Source: an uncultured Bacteroides sp.
Lineage (GTDB): Bacteria > Bacteroidota > Bacteroidia > Bacteroidales > Bacteroidaceae
NCBI RefSeq assembly: GCF_902491285.1
Contig: NZ_CABUHK010000006.1
Coordinates: forward strand, 50,621 to 114,620
Length of the DNA stretch: 64,000 nucleotides
Direction: 5' to 3'
Within the stretch, counting starts at the first letter, position 1. Every line of letters starts with the position of its first letter. The position numbers were made by a program, and so were the translations under genes. The notes below the pieces were generated by a model. It searched no databases. It saw nothing but the letters and a program-made list of their open reading frames with translations, and was not told the origin of the DNA. Positions 58,586-64,000 of the stretch are shown here, piece after piece.

Positions 58586-60747
58586 AAAGATTTATAATTA
58601 TTGCATTTTTGAATTTATTTGTCTGGGCTTTGTATGCCCAGACATCTCCGGTGAAGCTTTCCGGAGAGATTGAAGGTTTGAACGGAGCGGAAGTAGTTCT
58701 GTTGAATGCTGACAGGAACGAGGTGGTGCGTGTAAAGGGAAAAGGCAATAAGTTCTCGATGCGGGCAGATGTCGTGAAGGGGGACGGACGTGTGTATTAT
58801 CTCTATGTTCCTTCGCTGGGGAAGCTGGGACCTGCCATGAATATACCTTATTTTTATTTCTTTATCGATAATGATGCCTTGGAAGTAAAAGCGGAGATTA
58901 AAGATAAGAATCTAAAGAGAGTTTCGGTGAAGAATTCGGCAGCTATGGATGAATATGATGCTTTGTACCAGAGTAATCCTTATCAAGATAAGGTATCGGA
59001 GGTCGGTGCACTTTACAATGAAGCTTTCAATGCATATAATACAGTATCGAAAACCGAAGAGAATCTGGCTAAATTGAAAAATCTTTCAGATTCTTTGCAG
59101 ACGTTGTATGGAAAGTTGTCTCAGTCGTTCTTGGATATGATACCGTCCAATAAAAAGAGCGATGCGCTGTTTTTGATAGTGTATTCTTCTGTTCCGATGG
59201 AGACGGAGGCTGCCATCGAGAATGTGTTGCAGAAATTTGATGTGGATTTTATACAACGCAATTATTATGCAAAGGAGCTGCAGGAAAGATTGCGTTTGAT
59301 GAAAGGAAGTGAAGTCGGCTCTGTCGCACCGGATTTTGAACTGAAAGATGCTCAGGGGAATCTTGTGAAACTGTCTTCATTGAGAGGCCAATATGTGCTG
59401 ATTGATTTCTGGGCATCTTGGTGCGGACCTTGCCGGAAGGAGATTCCGAATGTGAAGAAGATCTGTTCTGAGTATAAAAATAAGGGGTTGCAGGTGCTGG
59501 GTGTGTCTATCGACAAGGATGAGAGCAAATGGCGGAAAGCTATTGAGGAAGAACAACTGGAATATTTGCAGTTGTGGGACCCGTCTATGACGACAGGCAA
59601 ACTTTATAATTATAATGGAATTCCTTTTATTATTCTGATCGGACCTGACGGGAAAATTCTTGCGAGACAATTACGTGGTGAAGAATTGCGTCGGAAAGTA
59701 AGTGAATATATGGATAGCAAGCCATTCGAAATCTCAGTGAGGCTTTCTAAACCGTATAAAGGCAAAGTTTTTCTAACTTGTGTGAAAGACCGATTTACCA
59801 AATTGGATTCTTTACAAGTGGACGGGACTTCGTTTTCTTTCAAGGGAAACATTTCTCATGCGGATCAATATCGGTTAATGGCGCGCCCGTATGGTTTTGA
59901 TGCTTATGTCTGTGTAGAACCCGGCGGTCATTATCAGGTGGATATTAATGAAGGCCGTAATTTTGTTGTTACGACACCAGACGGTAAGGAACAGTTGTTG
60001 ATGAATGAGCTTCTAGCCGTGACAAGTCCAATAGAGAAACAGACTGAGACTCTTGCAAACCGTTATAGTAAACTCAAAGAGCAGAAAAAGGACGATGAGG
60101 CGGATAAGCTGCAGAAGCAAATGAGTCTTAACTGGGGAAGGAGTCAGGAAGCAAAACTTTCATTTATCAAGAAATATCCGAAGAGCTTTGTTGCCATGCT
60201 TACGGCAGGTGAACTATTGACGAATGATTATACTACTCTGAAGGAAGTCTATGAACTTGTAGATACAGTCAAGTACGCTTATTCATATTCCTGGCGGTCT
60301 TTTAAGAAGAAATATCAGGAAGCGGCGGATAAATGGATTCAAAATAAGAAAGCTCCCGATTTTATCACGAAAGATATGGATGGTAACACGGTGAAACTTA
60401 GTGACTTTAAAGGGAAATACCTGTTGCTTGATTTCTGGGCTTCCTGGTGTCGTCCTTGCCGGGCAAAGATGAAAGAGCTGAAAGAGGTATATCCTGAATT
60501 ACAAAAGAAAGGGATTATCGTGTGTAGCATCAGTCTGGACGAGAAACGGGAACAATGGGAAAAGGCTACCCGTGAAGACGGGATTGTTTGGGCGAATACT
60601 TGTGACTTGAAGCCGTTCCGTACGAATGAGATTGCCGCAGCTTATAAGGTTACGAGTGTGCCGACTTTATTTGTTATCGATCCGCAAGGGGTTATTATAA
60701 GCCAGAATCCAAGTTTGGAAGAAATATTGCAGTTGGAACTCAAATAG
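58582..60747 (+). CDS. TlpA-like thiol-disulfide protein with two thioredoxin domains
   Basis: A 721-residue exported protein (signal peptide MKRFIIIAFLNLFVWALYAQ). The layout is a DUF4369-like N-terminal domain (about 20-230, VKLSGEIEGLNGAEVVLLNADRNEVVRVKGKGNKF), a first TlpA/AhpC-type thioredoxin domain (about 255-375) with Cys281-Gly-Pro-Cys284 in DFWASWCGPCRKE, a second DUF4369-like beta domain (about 385-470, VRLSKPYKGKVFLTCVKDRFTKLDSLQVDGTSF) with helical linker, and a second thioredoxin domain (about 595-721) with Cys623-Arg-Pro-Cys626 in DFWASWCRPCRAK. It begins within the susD stop (4-bp overlap). Such proteins often end FecI/FecR-type SusCD operons; a role in reducing disulfides or handling thiol-containing cargo in the periplasm is an inference. 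Confidence 0.92.
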   Translation: MKRFIIIAFLNLFVWALYAQTSPVKLSGEIEGLNGAEVVLLNADRNEVVRVKGKGNKFSMRADVVKGDGRVYYLYVPSLGKLGPAMNIPYFYFFIDNDALEVKAEIKDKNLKRVSVKNSAAMDEYDALYQSNPYQDKVSEVGALYNEAFNAYNTVSKTEENLAKLKNLSDSLQTLYGKLSQSFLDMIPSNKKSDALFLIVYSSVPMETEAAIENVLQKFDVDFIQRNYYAKELQERLRLMKGSEVGSVAPDFELKDAQGNLVKLSSLRGQYVLIDFWASWCGPCRKEIPNVKKICSEYKNKGLQVLGVSIDKDESKWRKAIEEEQLEYLQLWDPSMTTGKLYNYNGIPFIILIGPDGKILARQLRGEELRRKVSEYMDSKPFEISVRLSKPYKGKVFLTCVKDRFTKLDSLQVDGTSFSFKGNISHADQYRLMARPYGFDAYVCVEPGGHYQVDINEGRNFVVTTPDGKEQLLMNELLAVTSPIEKQTETLANRYSKLKEQKKDDEADKLQKQMSLNWGRSQEAKLSFIKKYPKSFVAMLTAGELLTNDYTTLKEVYELVDTVKYAYSYSWRSFKKKYQEAADKWIQNKKAPDFITKDMDGNTVKLSDFKGKYLLLDFWASWCRPCRAKMKELKEVYPELQKKGIIVCSISLDEKREQWEKATREDGIVWANTCDLKPFRTNEIAAAYKVTSVPTLFVIDPQGVIISQNPSLEEILQLELK

Positions 60748-60781
60748 GCACTTCGTGCTTTTGAGTTTTATTAAATGATAG

Positions 60782-60834
60782 TTCGCTGTATTGTACTATA
60801 CGTAATGATGATAATTATAGTACAATACAGCGAA
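60782..60834. terminator. Bidirectional terminator, 19-bp perfect inverted repeat
   Basis: TTCGCTGTATTGTACTATA and its exact reverse complement TATAGTACAATACAGCGAA flank a 15-nt loop. It sits between the convergent TlpA-like and WbqC genes. The stem is unusually long and AT-rich for a terminator, so an operator-like role is also conceivable. Confidence 0.75.
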
Positions 60835-60839
60835 TATAA

Positions 60840-61493
60840 TTATAATTGATTATCTTCTCTCTTATTTAATATCAGAACGCTTTCCGGTCCCATATTAAAC
60901 AACAAATCGATAATACTCAAATTGGGAAGGAAGCCCAGTTTGGACTCGAAGACCTGATAATAAGGCTGCGGTACAAACTCCGTATCCGCTGTCCGGAAAT
61001 CCTTTTTAGGATGGATAATCTCCCGGAAATCGGCTTCTTCGGAAGTGAACTCCATCTTATACTCGGAAGTACGTTCCATATTAGGATGAATATCTGTCAG
61101 TTCGCAGACTAATCGACAAAGTTCCTCGTTGAAATCGGCCAAAAACTCATATTTCTTCTCGTAGAAAGGGCGGAAATCATCTTTGTAGTATTCAAAGAAA
61201 GGAGTACTGTTGTAAGCGGATTCAATAGCGTTCCAATGTAGGTGTCTCCAGTTTCCGTGGTCGGAGATACGGATGTCCTTCATCGGACATTTCAGCGTAT
61301 CGGGCTTTACGGTCGGAATGGAAAGGGCTAATTCTCCGCCGGGACCGGCAATCGTACAACGGTTGCGGTAGGTCTGCTTGATATAGTGATCATGTTGCTC
61401 TACAAATATCTTGTCGTAAGCCAGTAATTTGGTGTAGTACTCGACGGGAGCGAGGTAAGCCGAAGATAAATAAGCTGTTTTCATATCTTTCAT
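60840..61493 (-). CDS. WbqC-family protein
   Basis: A 217-residue cytoplasmic protein without signal peptide. It shows the WbqC-like family pattern: an opening YLSSAYLAPVEYYTKLLAYDKIFVEQHDHYIKQTYRNRCTIAGPGGELALSIPTV, then KDIRISDHGNWRHLHWNAIESAYNSTPFFEYYKDDFRPFYEKKYEFLADFNEELCRLV and the closing SIIDLLFNMGPESVLIL. WbqC relatives are linked to synthesis of surface polysaccharides with modified amino sugars, but the biochemical activity is not established. It lies 19 bp after the inactive-looking signal peptidase gene and is the last gene of that leftward cluster. A start four codons on (MKTAYLSSAY) is equally good. Confidence 0.85.
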   Translation of the reverse strand: MKDMKTAYLSSAYLAPVEYYTKLLAYDKIFVEQHDHYIKQTYRNRCTIAGPGGELALSIPTVKPDTLKCPMKDIRISDHGNWRHLHWNAIESAYNSTPFFEYYKDDFRPFYEKKYEFLADFNEELCRLVCELTDIHPNMERTSEYKMEFTSEEADFREIIHPKKDFRTADTEFVPQPYYQVFESKLGFLPNLSIIDLLFNMGPESVLILNKREDNQL

Positions 61494-61512
61494 TTTATAC
61501 GTTTGGGAGTTT

Positions 61513-62454
61513 TTATTTCACCGTCCGGAAGAAACGGTTCCATCGGTATCCGTCAAATAAGCCTGTCTCTTTCTCTTTGGAGAACCAGATGAGAGAGGCT
61601 TTTCCGATGATATGGTCTTGCGGTACAAATCCGAAAAGGCGCGAGTCGGACAGGTTGATAGTATTGTTTGCCCCCATCCAATAGTAATCTTTGGTGAAAT
61701 AACAGTGTTGTGTGGGTTTTCCGTCCACATATAGGGTATCGTTTTTAATTTCCGCCTGTCTGCCCTCATGCATTACGAGAGTATTCCTCAACAAGGTAAT
61801 GTTCCAGGGATATACCCGGATATATTTTCCCTTGCCGGGGACAATCAGAGGTTTCCGTTCAATGTCTTGTTTCGGGGATAAAGGTTGTAGCCAGTTTTGC
61901 CCGTACATGGCTTGTTCCAACAGGTAGTATTCATATCGGCTGAAACTACGTACGTGGGTACTGTCATTGCTTCCCATTAATCCGTTGTCGGTAATGGAGA
62001 GCGTGTGCATAAGTGAGGTAATCAGGCTCTCTTTGGAGACGGGATAAGCATAAAGTCTCTTTTTGTCCGGGTTGAACTTCGTTTCGGGGGAAACGGCAGA
62101 GAATAAAGAATCTACGAATAAGGTATCACCCGGAACGCCGATACAACGGCTGATATAGATTTTCCGCCGGTCGATAACCGGTTGCCGGATATCGGCAGGA
62201 TTGTTGAAAAGAAGGATGTCCTGTCGCCGTACGGGACGTTCACCCCAACGGTGGTAGGAGAATACCGACATCAGAGGAAGCCGCAGCCCGTAGCTCCATT
62301 TGTTGACCAAAATGCGTTCGCCTTGGAAAATGGAGTTCTCCATGCCGGTGGACGGGATAAGGCAGGACGTAAAAGCAAATCCCCGGAGCAGAAGCACAAC
62401 GACTGCTACTCCGGCAAATGCTAGTATCCATTTGAATTTACGAATGTTCATCAA
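61513..62454 (-). CDS. Signal peptidase I paralogue lacking catalytic residues
   Basis: A 313-residue inner-membrane protein with one N-terminal membrane segment (WILAFAGVAVVVLLLRGFAF) and a clear S26A fold. Box B reads IPSTGMENSIF, where the catalytic serine position before Met is Gly37 (the neighbour enzyme has PSSSL with Ser94). Box D reads IYISRCIGVPGDTL, where the general-base lysine is Ser102 (neighbour: NYVKRCVGLPGD, Lys245). Box E reads MGANNTINLSDSRLFG instead of MGDNRHNSADSRYWG. The remaining structure is well kept and the frame is intact, so this is probably a pseudoenzyme and not a decaying gene. It may bind signal peptides or partner the active enzyme encoded 41 bp upstream. Confidence 0.88.
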   Translation of the reverse strand: MMNIRKFKWILAFAGVAVVVLLLRGFAFTSCLIPSTGMENSIFQGERILVNKWSYGLRLPLMSVFSYHRWGERPVRRQDILLFNNPADIRQPVIDRRKIYISRCIGVPGDTLFVDSLFSAVSPETKFNPDKKRLYAYPVSKESLITSLMHTLSITDNGLMGSNDSTHVRSFSRYEYYLLEQAMYGQNWLQPLSPKQDIERKPLIVPGKGKYIRVYPWNITLLRNTLVMHEGRQAEIKNDTLYVDGKPTQHCYFTKDYYWMGANNTINLSDSRLFGFVPQDHIIGKASLIWFSKEKETGLFDGYRWNRFFRTVK

Positions 62455-62495
62455 TTCTTATCACCTTATCACTCTGTTATGCCAGTACGCACTTA

Positions 62496-63980
62496 TCAGT
62501 CTACCCACTTGAACAGGCGGTTCCAACGAATCTTACCGTCAAACCATCCGCGGTCTTTGTCAAGCGATAGCCATACAACAATAGGCTTGCCTACTACGTG
62601 GTCTTCGGGAACGAAACCCCAGTAACGGGAGTCGGCAGAGTTGTGGCGGTTGTCACCCATCATCCAGTAATAATCCATCTTAAAGGTATATTGGTCGGTC
62701 TTTTCACCGTTGATGTAGATGCCGTCCGGCTTGATTTCCAGTTTGTTGCCTTCGTAAGCTACGATGCAACGTTCGTAGATAGGAAGATTATCCTCTGTCA
62801 GTGTGATGGTGGCTCCTTTGGCAGGAATCCAGATAGGACCGTAGTTGTTGCGGTTCCACTTCGTATAGAGATTCAGCGGATACATCTGTCCTGCGTAGTC
62901 TTCCGGTTCCATTACGATTTTGCTGATAAGTTTTTTATTGCCGGAGAGGGTTTCGTACATTTTTTTGGTCAGAGGAAGATGATAGACAGGGTTCAGTTTG
63001 CCTTGTGCGTTCCGGCTGTCGAGTCCCATTTCCAACAGTCCCATTTCCCAACCGGAGTCTTCTATCAGCATTTGGTCGGCTTTGCTGATGCCCAGTTCGC
63101 GGAACATATCGTCTGTGATATACGGTCCCGTTGTCTGTACGAAATAATTAAATTGCAGGTTTTCGGGGTTCTTGATGGCTTTGCCGTCAATCATCACTTG
63201 GCCGTCTACGATCTGAAGCGTATCACCGGGAAGGCCTACACAACGTTTTACGTAGTTCTCACGACGGTCTACCGGACGCCAGAGGACTTCTCCGTAGCTG
63301 CGCGGATTATTCAAAATCTGTTGCCGTCCGGCGGCATAATACAAATCATATATGGCACGTTGCTGTGCGCGGGTCAAGCTGTCCATCTCAACCTGTTTCG
63401 GGTAGATGCGTTGTCCTTCGCCGTAAGCCAGTGTATAGAAGTCAGTTGTCTGCTGATAATTCACTGCTACCGTATCGCCTGCCGGGAAGTTGAACACAAC
63501 AATGTCATTCAGTTTTACCTTGCCGAATCCCGGTACCCGCTTGTATTTCCATTGCGGCCACTCGATATACGATTTGGTGTTGACGAGCGGTAGTGTATGT
63601 TGTGCCAGCGGCATGGAAAGCGGAGTGTTCGGTACACGTGGCCCGTAGCTCATCTTGCTCACATACAGGAAGTCGCCTACCAGCAATGACTTCTCCAAAG
63701 AAGAAGAGGGAATCTGGTAGTTCTGGAAGATATAGATATTGACGAAGTAGACGGCAACCAATGCGAAAACGATAGCGTCTACCCAGCTCATGATATTGCG
63801 TACCGCCGGATTCTTCGACCTTTTCCAAAAAGACCAGGGTATTTTCTTGGTAATATAAATATCGAAAATAAAAGGAACAACAATTAATCCCCACCAACTC
63901 CGTACCCAAAGCAGGAAGGCGAGATAAAGTAGGATAGCAATGGCGCATTTGATCCATTGTGCGCGTGTGGCTTGTCTCAT
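62496..63980 (-). CDS. lepB: Signal peptidase I
   Basis: A 494-residue type I signal peptidase that removes signal peptides from exported proteins at the outer face of the inner membrane. Three hydrophobic segments lie near the N-terminus (residues about 12-40 and 65-85). The S26A motifs are complete: box B QIPSSSLEKSLLVGDFLYVSKMSYGPRVP with nucleophile Ser94, box D NYVKRCVGLPGDTLQI with general-base Lys245, and box E MMGDNRHNSADSRYWGFVPEDHVVGKP. A roughly 150-residue insertion precedes box D; such long forms are usual in Bacteroides. It is the first gene of the leftward cluster within the window; only 20 bp remain upstream. Confidence 0.95.
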   Translation of the reverse strand: MRQATRAQWIKCAIAILLYLAFLLWVRSWWGLIVVPFIFDIYITKKIPWSFWKRSKNPAVRNIMSWVDAIVFALVAVYFVNIYIFQNYQIPSSSLEKSLLVGDFLYVSKMSYGPRVPNTPLSMPLAQHTLPLVNTKSYIEWPQWKYKRVPGFGKVKLNDIVVFNFPAGDTVAVNYQQTTDFYTLAYGEGQRIYPKQVEMDSLTRAQQRAIYDLYYAAGRQQILNNPRSYGEVLWRPVDRRENYVKRCVGLPGDTLQIVDGQVMIDGKAIKNPENLQFNYFVQTTGPYITDDMFRELGISKADQMLIEDSGWEMGLLEMGLDSRNAQGKLNPVYHLPLTKKMYETLSGNKKLISKIVMEPEDYAGQMYPLNLYTKWNRNNYGPIWIPAKGATITLTEDNLPIYERCIVAYEGNKLEIKPDGIYINGEKTDQYTFKMDYYWMMGDNRHNSADSRYWGFVPEDHVVGKPIVVWLSLDKDRGWFDGKIRWNRLFKWVD

Positions 63981-64000
63981 AATGTTATATTTGTTTAGAA

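Noticed and set aside
62598..63593. 331-codon plus-strand ORF inside the signal peptidase I gene
   Set aside because: Antisense to a gene with complete catalytic motifs; no signal peptide, domain or promoter of its own.

Overview
The window looks like a chromosomal segment of a human-gut Bacteroides species. The evidence is the run of SusC/SusD pairs, hybrid two-component regulators (HTCS), lipoproteins with Bacteroidetes-style lipoboxes, TAnnTTTG -7 promoter boxes, few Shine-Dalgarno sequences, and a FecI/FecR-controlled SusCD locus. The species is not determined. No rRNA, tRNA, CRISPR array or intact mobile element was recognised.

Region 1 (1-23259) is a polysaccharide/glycoprotein utilisation locus (PUL). 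On the minus strand are a GH88 unsaturated-uronyl hydrolase and the start of a DUF2264 protein. Diverging on the plus strand are SusC, SusD, a BACON surface glycan-binding lipoprotein, a surface M60-type metallopeptidase, GH43, a decayed lyase-like remnant, a second GH43 and GH109. A convergent HTCS regulator follows, and a GH3 gene diverges from it. Three promoters (GH88, SusC, GH3) share a roughly 20-bp element at exactly the same distance (19 bp) from the -7 box, which defines a probable HTCS regulon. Peptidase plus GH109 suggests an O-glycoprotein target; GH88, DUF2264 and GH43 suggest acidic plant-type or uronate-bearing glycans.

Region 2 (23402-50270) is a second PUL, entirely on the minus strand. 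In transcription order it holds an HTCS, a GH95-like enzyme, a small lipoprotein, a PL8-like lyase, two consecutive SusC/SusD pairs, an alginate-lyase-superfamily lyase (PL38-like?), a BACON/discoidin-type binding lipoprotein, GH88 and a large GH2. There is no sulfatase, so a non-sulfated, uronic-acid-containing polysaccharide is the likely substrate. Lyases would cut it, GH88 would remove the unsaturated end sugar, and GH2/GH95 would trim neutral sugars.

Region 3 (50271-51797) is a gene-poor stretch. It holds a striking composite repeat (a ~90-bp imperfect terminal inverted repeat enclosing three arrays of 21-22-bp units), a short ORF followed by a terminator, and a decayed GH35/DUF5597-like gene that still has a promoter-like box.

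Region 4 (51798-60747) is a FecI-FecR-SusC(STN)-SusD-TlpA operon without carbohydrate enzymes. The TlpA-like protein carries two complete thioredoxin modules. A 19-bp perfect inverted repeat ends it.

Region 5 (60840-63980, minus strand) is a housekeeping-like cluster: signal peptidase I, a signal-peptidase-I paralogue that lacks both catalytic residues, and a WbqC-family protein.
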